Source of the DNA: Allobacillus salarius
GTDB taxonomy: Bacteria; Bacillota; Bacilli; Bacillales; Alkalibacillaceae
Length of the DNA: 64,000 nt
Assembly: GCF_007559425.1 (NCBI RefSeq)
Contig: NZ_VMHE01000001.1
Coordinates: forward strand, 124,001-188,000
Reading direction: 5' to 3'
Numbering within the stretch: position 1 is the first letter of the stretch; every line of letters starts with the position of its first letter. Positions 55,943 through 64,000 of the stretch are shown here, piece after piece. The notes under the pieces were generated by a model. It searched no databases. It saw only the letters and a program-made list of their open reading frames with translations, and was not told the DNA's origin. The translations under genes were made by a program, and so were the position numbers.

Positions 55943-57004
55943 TTACAGAGTAATTAATTCTTTTGTTGAAAAGTTCAATGGTTCATTGCCATTTTCGGTA
56001 ATAACAAGGTCATCCTCAATACGGCAACCGCCGACATTAGGAACGTAAATACCTGGCTCGATTGTTACTACCATGCCCGGCTTCAACTCGGTATCTGACT
56101 TCAATGATAAGCTTGGAGATTCGTGTACATCCATACCTAAACCGTGACCTGTTGAATGGCCGAAATAAGAACCATATCCTTTTTCTTCGATGTAATCACG
56201 AGTAAGTGCGTCTGCTTCTCTACCAGTAATACCCGCTTTAGTTCCTTCCATTCCTTTGAGTTGCGCTTGCAAAACCGTGTCATAAATCTCTTTTAATTGA
56301 TCACTAACCTCACCAACAGCTACCGTACGTGTAATATCTGAGCAATAACCTTTATACAACGCACCAAAATCAAGCGTTACTAACTCTCCTGTTTGAATCT
56401 CTTTATCCGAAGCAACTCCATGCGGTAAAGCTCCTCGGTAACCCGAAGCAACAATGATGTCAAAAGATGAGGATGTCGCTCCTTGCTTTCTCATAAAGAA
56501 TTCCAATTCATTCGACACATCAATTTCTTTGACGCCTGGTTTAATAAAACCTTGAATATGTTCAAAAGCAGCATCTGCAATTTTTCCAGCTTCTTTCATA
56601 ATGGCAAGCTCTTCTTCAGATTTAATAATACGTAATCTCTCTACTAGACCATTAACCGGAACAAATTCACACGTTAATTCTTTTTGATACTGTTCAAAAA
56701 TTGCGTAAGTCAGATTTTGTTTTTCAAATCCTAATTGTTTGATTCCAAGTTGATCAACTTGTGAAGCTACTTCAAGGTGAACTGGACCTTTATGTTCTAC
56801 AATCGTAAAGCCCTTTACTTGATCCTTCGCTTGCACTGTATAACGAAAATCAGTAATGAAAACAGCATCATTTTCAGTTACTAGTACGACACCGGCAGTT
56901 CCTGTAAATCCGGTCATATAACGTCTGTTCTGTCCATTTGTAATCAACATACCATCAACATTTTCTTCTTTCATGATTTGTCTGAGCTTATGTAGTTTCT
57001 CCAT
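55943..57004 (-). CDS. papA: Xaa-Pro aminopeptidase (M24 family)
   Basis: Releases the N-terminal residue from peptides with Pro at position two, 353 residues. A creatinase-like N-terminal domain (1-125) precedes the pita-bread domain with the five metal ligands: LDFGALYKGYCSDITRTVA, HSTGHGLGMDVHE, TIEPGIYVP and CRIEDDLVIT. It is 13 bases after aroQ and 23 before efp. Confidence 0.94.
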   Translation of the reverse strand: MEKLHKLRQIMKEENVDGMLITNGQNRRYMTGFTGTAGVVLVTENDAVFITDFRYTVQAKDQVKGFTIVEHKGPVHLEVASQVDQLGIKQLGFEKQNLTYAIFEQYQKELTCEFVPVNGLVERLRIIKSEEELAIMKEAGKIADAAFEHIQGFIKPGVKEIDVSNELEFFMRKQGATSSSFDIIVASGYRGALPHGVASDKEIQTGELVTLDFGALYKGYCSDITRTVAVGEVSDQLKEIYDTVLQAQLKGMEGTKAGITGREADALTRDYIEEKGYGSYFGHSTGHGLGMDVHESPSLSLKSDTELKPGMVVTIEPGIYVPNVGGCRIEDDLVITENGNEPLNFSTKELITL

Positions 57005-57017
57005 GATTTTCTCCCCT

Positions 57018-57452
57018 TTATGATTGTTTGTTCAAGAATGAATAAGCAGCCATTAAGTATCCATCAATACCGAAACCAGTAATTTGTCCGGAGACGACAG
57101 GAGATAGATACGAATGTTGTCGAAAAGATTCTCTCGCATAAATATTCGAAATATGCACTTCCACGACAGGTGTCGCAATGGCCTCCACAGCATCTCTTAT
57201 TGCAATGCTTGTGTGTGCATAAGCACCAGGATTAAAAATAATCCCTCCATATTGACCATTCGCCTCATGAAGCGCGTCAATGAGTTCACCTTCATGATTT
57301 GATTGAAAACTCACCAACGAAATATTGTGCTCAGCTAATAACTTACGCACATTTTTTTCAATCGAATCCAAATCAACCGTGCCATACACTTGAGGATTTC
57401 TTTTTCCAAGCATATTTAAGTTCGGTCCATTTAGAAGTAGAATCTTTTCCAT
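57018..57452 (-). CDS. aroQ: 3-dehydroquinate dehydratase, type II
   Basis: Third step of the shikimate pathway, 144 residues. Typical blocks: LLLNGPNLNMLGKRNPQVYG at the start with the catalytic loop Arg and Tyr region, FQSNHEGELIDALHEA, NPGAYAHTSIAIRDA and EVHISNIYARESFRQHSYLS. The ATG follows GGGG. It starts the aroQ-papA-efp group, about 80 bases downstream of yqhR. Confidence 0.96.
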   Translation of the reverse strand: MEKILLLNGPNLNMLGKRNPQVYGTVDLDSIEKNVRKLLAEHNISLVSFQSNHEGELIDALHEANGQYGGIIFNPGAYAHTSIAIRDAVEAIATPVVEVHISNIYARESFRQHSYLSPVVSGQITGFGIDGYLMAAYSFLNKQS

Positions 57453-57532
57453 GCCTATTCCCCTTTTTTTCTACAATAAATTTAGTTTATCATAAAATGT
57501 ACAGGCATGTTATTCATCCGATTATTGGTACC

Positions 57533-58015
57533 TTATTCTTGAAAAGTAATTCGTTCACCATTGGCGTCAAAAGCAATTGTATAGGCGACAAAAACACCGT
57601 ACATAACAAATTGGCAAACTGTTGCCGTTATCGTATCCACCTCTAATTCATTAAAATTTGGAACATAAGAAAAATAAGGATTAAGAAAAATGAAAAAGAT
57701 TGCCCATAATATCAATCCATAGATTACACCATGAATGACTCGTGCAAACTTTTTAAAGAAATAATAATAAATAATTGCCGGTATTGTACCTAATAAGCCA
57801 AGAATAAAGAGGCTGATCAGTTCGCCGGTCAACCCTTCTGTCCAACTTCCTGAGAAAAATGAACGTAGAATAAAACTCGCATGTGATACGGTTGAAAATG
57901 ACATAAAATAACCTACCGAACTCATTGCTCCCCATAGTAATGCGCCTACAAAACCCGTTACCAAGCTTTTAACCAGCAAATTTTGGTTTTTTCTTGGATA
58001 ATTCTCCTCATTCAT
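57533..58015 (-). CDS. yqhR: Membrane protein YqhR
   Basis: A 160-residue protein with four hydrophobic helices (about 13-35, 58-80, 95-115 and 132-150). Its place between yqhP and aroQ and its pattern match YqhR, a forespore-expressed protein of unknown function in B. subtilis. The ATG after GAGGTGATTTG is chosen over the adjacent TTG. Confidence 0.82.
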   Translation of the reverse strand: MNEENYPRKNQNLLVKSLVTGFVGALLWGAMSSVGYFMSFSTVSHASFILRSFFSGSWTEGLTGELISLFILGLLGTIPAIIYYYFFKKFARVIHGVIYGLILWAIFFIFLNPYFSYVPNFNELEVDTITATVCQFVMYGVFVAYTIAFDANGERITFQE

Positions 58016-58138
58016 CAAATCACCTCGGTTTTAATTTGGACAAATTAGGGAAAATCATACTATGAAAATAAGTATATAGATATCTAAAAGTGGTATAATG
58101 ATGATAAATAAAGTTTGGACCGAAAGGAGTGCCTAATC

Positions 58139-58498
58139 ATGAAGTGGGGTAAATGGATAGCTTATGGGATTGCCATTCTAGCTGTAATTGGATTAGTAGG
58201 TCAATTGATTATGAATCCTGGTGGCTTTATGCGCAATATGTTGATGATGGTCGGCGCTGCAGTTGTGATTGGATTTCTACTCTATTTCTTCTTAATTCGC
58301 AGAAGAAGCAATGTGAGTAGTGGTTATAAAAAGGCACTGAAACAATCAAAGCAAATGTACGGAAAGTCAGGCTCTAAAGTTAAGCCAAATATGAATGCGA
58401 AGACGAGTGGCCAACCGAAACTACAACGCATGCCACGAATAAGAAAGAAATCGGGTAATCAACCCCATTTACGTGTAATCGAAGGCAATAAAAAATAA
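58139..58498 (+). CDS. yqhP: SA1362/YqhP family membrane protein
   Basis: A 119-residue protein with two hydrophobic helices (about 5-25 and 36-55) followed by a strongly basic tail (GYKKALKQSKQMYGKSGSK and RMPRIRKKSG). The ATG is 9 bases after AAAGGAG; TATAAT lies about 45 bases upstream. It is divergent from yqhR as in B. subtilis. Function unknown. Confidence 0.83.
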   Translation: MKWGKWIAYGIAILAVIGLVGQLIMNPGGFMRNMLMMVGAAVVIGFLLYFFLIRRRSNVSSGYKKALKQSKQMYGKSGSKVKPNMNAKTSGQPKLQRMPRIRKKSGNQPHLRVIEGNKK

Positions 58499-58531
58499 AA
58501 TTCGTTTCACGACAAACATCTATGATTAAAT

Positions 58532-58577
58532 ATAACCCCCCAGATTTGGATTATTGAAATCAAAATCTGGGGGGTTA
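58532..58577 (+). terminator. Terminator of yqhP
   Basis: Long stem AACCCCCCAGATTT / AAATCTGGGGGGTT (58534-58576) after the yqhP stop. Confidence 0.88.
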
Positions 58578-58614
58578 TTTGGATATCTAGCTACCTAAAT
58601 AAGATGAAAAACTT

Positions 58615-58656
58615 AAAAAAAGATGATCCCGCATGAATAACGAGATCATCTTTTTG
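58615..58656 (-). terminator. Terminator of nrdJ
   Basis: Stem AGATGATC/GATCATCT (58621-58628 and 58644-58651) between A and T runs, immediately after the nrdJ stop on the minus strand. Confidence 0.85.
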
Positions 58657-58663
58657 TTATTTC

Positions 58664-61600
58664 TTACAATCCACACTTCAACTGTGCACCACAGTTTGTA
58701 CAAGTATTACATCCTCCGACGTCTTCTATACTTCCTTTACGACAAACCGGACAAGTATCACCGATTTCAGAACCGATGTTCATATTCGTCTTTTCCAATT
58801 CCTTAACAGTGTCGACAAGAACAACTTTCTTTTCTTCTTCCTCGAACAATTCTGTCTGCTCAGAGAAATCATTTTCTTCGGCTTTCAAGGTTAATACTTG
58901 GCTATCTCGACTACCGTCTACATAAACCGTACCACCTTTTGCACCGCCCTTATAAAGTCGTCTGTATACTTGTTCTACTTGATCAACACGGTATCCTTTA
59001 GGCGCATTGACCGTTTTTGAAATAGAGCTGTCTACCCACCGTTGAATAACACATTGTGTATCAGCATGTGCTTCTGGCGATAGACTCATTGCTGTAACAA
59101 ACCATCTCGGAAGGTTATCTGGATCTTGCTCTGGGTGAAGTTCTAAATATTCGTTCACAATATCTGCTTTCACTTCGATGAATTTACCGAGTCTTCCACT
59201 TCGGTAGTAAGTGAAGGAGAAATATGGCTCCAATCCTGTTGACACACCGACCATCGTCCCTGTGGATCCGGTTGGCGCAACTGTTAATAAGTGCGAATTT
59301 CTAATTCCATATTGTAAGACACCTTCGCGAATATCTTTAGGCATCTTCTGCATATATCCTGTATCAATAAATCGCTGTCTAAGTTCTTTCGTTTCTTCTT
59401 CAGTTTCTCCGACTAAGAATGGGAAGCTTCCTTTTTCTTTAGCCAGTTCAATTGATTCACGGTAGGCAGTCGTAGCAATCGTTTCAAAAATCTCATCGAC
59501 TAATTGATTGCCTTCTTCGGAACCATATTCAGTTTCACAGTAAATCAAGAGATCGTGTAGCCCCATGACGCCTAAGCCGATTCTTCTTTCCCCTAATGCT
59601 TGTACTCTATTGTCTTCAAGGAAATACGGCGTTGAATCAATGACATTATCTTGCATACGTACGCCGACTTTTACAGTTTCTTTCAACTTTTCAAAGTTAG
59701 GTTTCGCTTGTTGCTTGTCAGCAATTGCTGCAAGATTGACTGCTGCCAAGTTACAGACGGAATAAGGTGCTAGTGGTTGCTCTCCACAATTGTGAACAAC
59801 AACCCCATTCGCAATTAGTGAATGAGTCTCTGGTTCTGTAATATCGTAGACAGTAACTAACTCGCCATCCTCAATTCGATTAACTGTTGTAATGAATTTT
59901 TCGTTTTTACGAGAAGATTTAGGGACAACTGCTAACAAATCTTCTTTTCGTTGAATGTGTTTGAAACCAATTTCTTTTTTAAACAATGACAAGTTGTTTC
60001 CTGAAATTATTAGTTCATAGAATGGTTTGCTCTCATAAACTTTTTCTTCATTATTTTTTGTTACATAACGGAATTGTGTTTGGTTATTCTTTTTACGGAA
60101 ATAGATTTTACTATGGATTCCATAATTTAATAAAAGTAATTGCGCGTCTTGTAATAATTCCTTAGACGAAGAAGTCAAACGAACCGTGCGATGGTTTTTA
60201 TCTTTTGTATAAACTGTACCATCCGCACAGAATAGTCCGCGTAAGTAATTCGTTACCGTTGATTTGGAAGCGGTGAAAATCGCTTCTGGAACTCTTTTTT
60301 CGTGAGCCCGGCATGCTTTCATTCCTAGCGCTTTCATTTTCTCTGTGAAAGCCTTTCGGTTATAGCTTACTTGGAAAGTACCGTTTTGCCTCTCCATCAC
60401 TTTTGGTGTGAAACCACTTAATTCACGTCCGATATCAAGTATTTCAGGAATGATTTCTTGATCGTCTTTACCAAAAACAAGTCCAACACGATTATCCTTT
60501 GAAAGCCATCCATCGCCAGTTAACCACCCAAGGAATAATCCAGTTCTTTCACCAATCTCATCTGTTTCAGCGAATCCCCCTTCGCCGGATTGAATATAGA
60601 CAAGATCTTCTTTCGTTAATTCCTGTGCTTCTTTCCATCCTTGGTCGGTATATATTCGATGGTCAGGCGTGACGTTCAACTCCATGCCATTTTTTAAGTG
60701 TACTTTTAATGTTTGTTTTTCTCCGGTTGGAAACACAATAGCTTTACGGTGTGCAATGCCTGATGCTTCGTATTCCCGTCCATTGACAACCTTTGCCTGT
60801 TCTATCAAACGATTGTCTGTCGCTGTCAGAAATGATTGCCCGCCTACTTTTTTATATAAATCTTCAATCGTTATTAATCCGAATTCTGTAGAGATTCGTG
60901 TAGATGGATGGAAACACGGATTCGTGGCGACTACTTTTTGACCATAAGCAGTAGCATTTGTTTCCTTATTCGCATTATCGATAAAGAAGATTCCTGGTTC
61001 TGCAGAATAAGTCGCACAAATATTAATTAGATTCCATAAATCGTTAGCTTTTATCGTTTTGTACGTACGTACCCCGAAACCTTGCTTTTCCCATTCACGA
61101 ACATCTCCAACCTCGTGCCAATAGTTATTGTAATAATCCATTTGTTCGTCTGTATAATTTTCAACGTCTGGAAATCTTAATTCATACATCTCATCCTGCT
61201 CGACGGCTTCCATAAATTCATCTGTTATACAAACTGAAATATTAGCTCCGGTCAAAAATTCCGGGTGGTGTACACTATAAGTTCCTCCGTCACGAAGCTT
61301 TTCTTCAGCATCTCTTATGTTTTGATCAGAAAAGCCTCCCTGGCCGGGAATGTGTTTATAATTGACAACACCTTGATACATTTGTGCTTCTGTTTCAGTT
61401 AACGGTGTGAATTTAAGCTTGTCTTTGGCCATTTGCTGGATGGTTTCATCTTCAATATTTTCAATTAGATATCTTAAAATTCTCGGGTTTTGCATTTTAG
61501 AGATAATGAATTCAATAATGTCTGGATGCCAATCATTTAACATAATCATTTGCGCACCACGTCTAGAACCGCCTTGCTCTACCAAATGTGTTAGTTTGGC

Positions 61601-62350
61601 AATATCATCCAGCCAAGATACGGAACCTGAAGATTTTCCATTTACACCTCTTGCTAGTGCGTTACGAGGTCGAAGAGTCGATCCATTTGTTCCGACACCA
61701 CCTCCACGTGACATAATTTCCATCACTTGTTTACGGTGGTCGCTAATCCCTTCACGTGAGTCTTTTACGAATGGCATGACATAGCAATTGAAGTACGTTA
61801 CATCTGTATTTGAACCTGCACCGTATAAAACTCGACCAGCAGGAATAAAGTTCAAATTAGAAAGCTCATGATAAAATTTCTTAAACCATTCTTGCTTTTT
61901 ATTAGGGTCGGTCTCTACTTCAGCAAGTCCCGTTGCGTTTCTCAAAGCAATTTGTTCATAAAAAACTTCAAGCGGCTTATCAATCGTACTTAATGGACGA
62001 ACAATCTTGCCACTTTCTCGTTCCTCTTCTTTTTCTAATACATGTAAAAATTCATCTTCAACCTGTACGGTAGCCTGGTTGTTGTTTTTATTAATCTCTG
62101 TAATGAATCCTGTTCCTCTTGCAGGGAACTTCGGGTCTTCTTTAATGGTCAAGACGACAAAATCGCCGGTTTTCAATGTTTTTTTCTCTGTGTCTTTAAA
62201 AGCATATCGATCTAACATGACTAGACGAGATACACCTTTATGTGTCGTTTTCATATCTGATGTAATTGGATGTACCTGTGTAAATTGTTTAATATCCTCA
62301 TTCAATTGTTCAATATCCAATGTAGCGGTTTTTTCTTTTAAACTTTGCAT
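58664..62350 (-). CDS. nrdJ: Adenosylcobalamin-dependent (class II) ribonucleotide reductase with intein
   Basis: Reduces ribonucleotides to deoxyribonucleotides with a B12-derived radical. The 1228-residue precursor holds 852 extein residues, a normal NrdJ length, and a 376-residue intein (479-854). Extein features: FIPAGRVLYGAG, SRGGGVGTNGSTLRPR, the N-x-C-x-E radical motif split by the intein (ATNP before it, CGEQPL after), APTGSTGTMVGVSTGLEP, and a C-terminal zinc ribbon with CPVC, CNTC and CGAQLKC. The ATG follows AAGGAG. Two NrdR-like boxes and a promoter lie upstream. No B12 riboswitch is seen. Confidence 0.95.
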   Translation of the reverse strand: MQSLKEKTATLDIEQLNEDIKQFTQVHPITSDMKTTHKGVSRLVMLDRYAFKDTEKKTLKTGDFVVLTIKEDPKFPARGTGFITEINKNNNQATVQVEDEFLHVLEKEEERESGKIVRPLSTIDKPLEVFYEQIALRNATGLAEVETDPNKKQEWFKKFYHELSNLNFIPAGRVLYGAGSNTDVTYFNCYVMPFVKDSREGISDHRKQVMEIMSRGGGVGTNGSTLRPRNALARGVNGKSSGSVSWLDDIAKLTHLVEQGGSRRGAQMIMLNDWHPDIIEFIISKMQNPRILRYLIENIEDETIQQMAKDKLKFTPLTETEAQMYQGVVNYKHIPGQGGFSDQNIRDAEEKLRDGGTYSVHHPEFLTGANISVCITDEFMEAVEQDEMYELRFPDVENYTDEQMDYYNNYWHEVGDVREWEKQGFGVRTYKTIKANDLWNLINICATYSAEPGIFFIDNANKETNATAYGQKVVATNPCFHPSTRISTEFGLITIEDLYKKVGGQSFLTATDNRLIEQAKVVNGREYEASGIAHRKAIVFPTGEKQTLKVHLKNGMELNVTPDHRIYTDQGWKEAQELTKEDLVYIQSGEGGFAETDEIGERTGLFLGWLTGDGWLSKDNRVGLVFGKDDQEIIPEILDIGRELSGFTPKVMERQNGTFQVSYNRKAFTEKMKALGMKACRAHEKRVPEAIFTASKSTVTNYLRGLFCADGTVYTKDKNHRTVRLTSSSKELLQDAQLLLLNYGIHSKIYFRKKNNQTQFRYVTKNNEEKVYESKPFYELIISGNNLSLFKKEIGFKHIQRKEDLLAVVPKSSRKNEKFITTVNRIEDGELVTVYDITEPETHSLIANGVVVHNCGEQPLAPYSVCNLAAVNLAAIADKQQAKPNFEKLKETVKVGVRMQDNVIDSTPYFLEDNRVQALGERRIGLGVMGLHDLLIYCETEYGSEEGNQLVDEIFETIATTAYRESIELAKEKGSFPFLVGETEEETKELRQRFIDTGYMQKMPKDIREGVLQYGIRNSHLLTVAPTGSTGTMVGVSTGLEPYFSFTYYRSGRLGKFIEVKADIVNEYLELHPEQDPDNLPRWFVTAMSLSPEAHADTQCVIQRWVDSSISKTVNAPKGYRVDQVEQVYRRLYKGGAKGGTVYVDGSRDSQVLTLKAEENDFSEQTELFEEEEKKVVLVDTVKELEKTNMNIGSEIGDTCPVCRKGSIEDVGGCNTCTNCGAQLKCGL
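59789..60916 (-). mobile_element. Intein with LAGLIDADG homing endonuclease in nrdJ
   Basis: A 376-residue in-frame protein splicing element. Block A begins at Cys1 (CFHPSTRIST), block B is VTPDHRIYTDQG, and block F/G ends in THSLIANGVVVHN, with the next extein residue Cys. The two dodecapeptide motifs LFLGWLTGDGWL and LRGLFCADGTV mark a homing endonuclease with acidic residues in place, so the element may be mobile. All residues needed for class 1 splicing (Cys1, His of block B, His-Asn, Cys+1) are present. Confidence 0.96.
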
Positions 62351-62418
62351 CCGTTACACTCCTTCACCCAAGAATTCGACAAAACTCATCGATTTCTGCT
62401 ATTATATATATTGTTTTC

Positions 62419-62447
62419 ACCATACCAAACCGATTACAAAAAAGCAA
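62419..62447 (-). promoter_or_regulatory. Candidate promoter of nrdJ
   Basis: TTGCTT (62442-62447) and TATGGT (62419-62424) with a 17-base spacer on the minus strand, about 70 bases upstream of the start. Confidence 0.5.
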
Positions 62448-62456
62448 TACATTTTT

Positions 62457-62498
62457 CCATATATAGTTCTTTAATATCAATATTACCACTATATATGG
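62457..62498. promoter_or_regulatory. Pair of NrdR-like boxes upstream of nrdJ
   Basis: CCATATATAG (62457-62466) and CTATATATGG (62489-62498), the second inside ACCACTATATATGGTG. Both resemble the NrdR palindrome ACACWATATATWGTGT, and their centres are 32 bases apart, three helical turns, the spacing known for NrdR sites. They lie just upstream of the nrdJ promoter. The 293-base gap holds otherwise only the divergent promoters. Confidence 0.7.
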
Positions 62499-62581
62499 TG
62501 TTCGAAACATTTTATATAGATAAATTCAAAAACTGTATACCTATTGGGTTTAAGCCGTTTTAAAAAAATCATGATATACCT

Positions 62582-62610
62582 TTGAATCTTATATAAAATC
62601 TATTTATAAT
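62582..62610 (+). promoter_or_regulatory. Sigma-A promoter of the rhodanese gene
   Basis: TTGAAT (62582-62587), 17-base spacer, TATAAT (62605-62610), 33 bases upstream of the TTG start. Confidence 0.75.
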
Positions 62611-62643
62611 ATACAGTAGGGAAAAGAAAAGAGGGGAATTCAA

Positions 62644-63036
62644 TTGGATATTTTATTTACAATCTTAGTCATCGCAGCGATATTGATTGTATTCGTTGTC
62701 ATTCAAAATATACGACGTCAACGTTACTTGAAAACTTTAACGGAAGATCAATTTATCGAGGGATATCGTAAAGCACAATTGATTGATGTCCGCGAGCCAC
62801 AAGAATTTGAAAGAGGACATATTCTCGGCGCTCGCAATATTCCTATGACACAAATGAAACAACGGTTGAATGAGATTCGTAAAGATAAACCAGTCTATTT
62901 ATATTGCCAAAGAAGTTCTCGTTCAAATCGTGCAGCAAGCCTTCTGCACAAAAGAGGCTATGAAAATTTGAATCAGCTAAAAGGCGGATTCAGTAAGTGG
63001 ACAGGTAAAGTAAAAACGAAGAAAAAAGGATATTAA
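62644..63036 (+). CDS. yqhL: Membrane-anchored rhodanese-like protein (YqhL)
   Basis: A 130-residue protein: N-terminal transmembrane helix (about 3-21), a short basic segment (IRRQRYLK), then a single rhodanese domain with LIDVREPQEFERGHILGARNIPM. The usual active-site Cys is in LYCQRSSRSNRAA. It would accept sulfane sulfur at the membrane surface, but the substrate is unknown. The TTG start lies about 7 bases after GAGGGG. It corresponds to YqhL of B. subtilis and is convergent with the SDR gene. Confidence 0.88.
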   Translation: MDILFTILVIAAILIVFVVIQNIRRQRYLKTLTEDQFIEGYRKAQLIDVREPQEFERGHILGARNIPMTQMKQRLNEIRKDKPVYLYCQRSSRSNRAASLLHKRGYENLNQLKGGFSKWTGKVKTKKKGY

Positions 63037-63040
63037 ATAA

Positions 63041-63083
63041 AAAATTGTCAGCCTAGGAGAAACACCCTGGCTGACAATTTTTT
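63041..63083. terminator. Bidirectional terminator between yqhL and the SDR gene
   Basis: Perfect 13-base stem AAAATTGTCAGCC (63041-63053 and 63069-63081) with T and A flanks. Confidence 0.92.
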
Positions 63084-63085
63084 AT

Positions 63086-63871
63086 TTAGAGTTCAGCTTC
63101 CCATCTCTCTTGTTGCATCTCTTTCATCTTGTCTTCGGTTTCTTGTGGGAAAGCAGTACGATAGTTATGATGATCTTGTGGGATCACTTCGATCATTTTA
63201 TCAATCATTTCTTTCGGATCGTATTGGTTATTTAAACCTTTTTCTTTTTCCTTCATATCATCTGCATCGCTAAAGTTGGTTTCTGGATCAAACCATTTCC
63301 ATTGTTCTTCTGCAGCCCGATCATTAAATCCGGTATTAAATGGGCCTGGGTTAATCGTGCCTACTTGTACGTTAAAAGGCTTTAACTCTTTTGATAAGCT
63401 AGATGCCATTGCTTCAATCGCATGCTTTGTAGCAGCATAAGGACCACCATATGGCGCACCGAGAACCCCGGCAATGGAACTCATAAATACAATTTTTCCT
63501 CTTTTTTTACTAACAAATTGTTTTGCCGCAAATTGGACTGATTTTAAAGTTGCGAATACGTTGATTTCAAAGATTTGACGAAAACGCTCCATAGGCACTT
63601 CTGCCAATGGTCCACGCTCATTAATCGCAGCATTCGCTACAAAAACATCAAAATCATATCGATTAATCTGGTTTAAATCGATTTCATTCGTAATATCTAA
63701 TTTAAATACATCCATTTTTAAATTTTGATGATCTATTTCACGCATCAACGCCGTTTTTTGTGATGTCGTTTCTGTCGTCGCAATAACGTGATGACCTTTT
63801 TTCGCCAAGCCAATCGCGGTCCCTTTCCCTAAGCCGCTTCCAGCACCTGTAATGAATATCGTCTTGCTCAT
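63086..63871 (-). CDS. Short-chain dehydrogenase/reductase (SDR) family oxidoreductase
   Basis: A 261-residue classical SDR. The cofactor motif TGxxxGxG is TGAGSGLGKGTA; the NAG-type motif reads VANAAIN; the catalytic Ser-Tyr-Lys is in FMSSIAGVLGAPYGGPYAATKHA. Substrate not predictable. The ATG follows AAGGAGG. The C terminus is highly charged. It is not part of the conserved B. subtilis block and is probably transcribed alone. Confidence 0.9.
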   Translation of the reverse strand: MSKTIFITGAGSGLGKGTAIGLAKKGHHVIATTETTSQKTALMREIDHQNLKMDVFKLDITNEIDLNQINRYDFDVFVANAAINERGPLAEVPMERFRQIFEINVFATLKSVQFAAKQFVSKKRGKIVFMSSIAGVLGAPYGGPYAATKHAIEAMASSLSKELKPFNVQVGTINPGPFNTGFNDRAAEEQWKWFDPETNFSDADDMKEKEKGLNNQYDPKEMIDKMIEVIPQDHHNYRTAFPQETEDKMKEMQQERWEAEL

Positions 63872-63919
63872 AAACGAAGCCTCCTTCTTTTATGTCTCTT
63901 CAATCATTTTCTTCCCTTA

Positions 63920-64000
63920 TTACACAGACATAAACGATTGCTTGTTTGTCGCAATTCGAATCGCCTTTAAGGGTAAAACAAAACCCGAACGAGCAATGAT
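63920..64000 (-). CDS. 3' end of an unidentified gene (cut by window edge)
   Basis: The last 81 bases are open on the minus strand for 26 codons before a TAA at 63920-63922. The peptide contains ARSGFVLPLKAIRIATNKQ and ends FMSV. I do not recognise it, and such a short open frame could be chance; its place upstream of the SDR gene with no terminator between leaves a real gene possible. Confidence 0.35.
   Translation of the reverse strand: MIARSGFVLPLKAIRIATNKQSFMSV

Noticed and set aside
62351-62643. Possible cobalamin riboswitch upstream of nrdJ
   Set aside because: The region is AT-rich and short, with no B12-box-like sequence or complex fold; two promoters and NrdR-like boxes explain it.

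Overview
The window is chromosomal DNA from a low-G+C, endospore-forming Bacillaceae bacterium. The evidence is a complete spoIIIA operon with spoIIM, spoIVB and spo0A, strong AGGAGG-type ribosome sites with frequent GTG/TTG starts, and a gene order that follows the Bacillus subtilis yqk-yqj-yqi-yqh region almost gene by gene. Several features (OLE RNA with its partner OapA, a B12-dependent ribonucleotide reductase, a very acidic SpoIIIAH tail) point to a halophilic and/or alkaliphilic member such as the Halobacillus/Virgibacillus/Alkalibacillus group. The genus is not decided by the sequence.

Layout. 1-6.7 kb (minus strand): nucleoside salvage (pdp, pupG, deoB), xerD, fur, spoIIM, an endonuclease Q-like protein and nudF. 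6.8-13 kb (mostly plus): stand-alone metabolic genes (aldo/keto reductase, glycerophosphodiesterase, namA, rnz, aldehyde dehydrogenase). 13.1-13.5 kb: a non-coding repeat-like element with inverted ends, butting into dinB. 14.8-20 kb: a peptidase plus a propionyl-CoA to succinyl-CoA module (carboxylase beta, epimerase, two-part B12-dependent mutase). 20.2-21.9 kb: a mini-membrane protein resembling Prli42, yqjA and brxB. 22-30.2 kb: branched-chain keto acid dehydrogenase operon with bcd and a BkdR-type regulator. 30.3-34.7 kb: yqzF, an unusual ureohydrolase, a PutP-type transporter with a tiny coupled membrane ORF, and aspartokinase. 34.8-38.9 kb: spo0A, spoIVB, recN. 38.9-47.2 kb: argR, the TlyA/YqxC methyltransferase, dxs, oapA, OLE RNA, ispA, xseB, xseA, folD, nusB. 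47.3-49.6 kb: asp23-like gene and accB-accC. 49.9-55.1 kb: spoIIIAA-AH. 55.4-58.5 kb: efp, papA, aroQ, yqhR, yqhP. 58.7-62.4 kb: nrdJ with an intein. 62.6-64 kb: a rhodanese, an SDR and the 3' end of one more gene.

How the parts work together. Bcd and the BKD complex turn branched-chain amino acids into acyl-CoAs; isoleucine and valine degradation ends in propionyl-CoA, which the nearby carboxylase/epimerase/mutase set can convert to succinyl-CoA. The dxs-ispA isoprenoid genes share an operon-like array with OLE RNA and oapA, a membrane ribonucleoprotein system linked to stress and Mg2+ homeostasis in extremophilic Firmicutes. This is the most unusual system in the window. Other points of note are an intein inserted directly before the catalytic cysteine of NrdJ, paired NrdR-like boxes upstream of nrdJ, a BkdR homologue that has lost the GAFTGA loop needed to contact sigma-54, and a ureohydrolase with cysteine in place of a bridging metal ligand.
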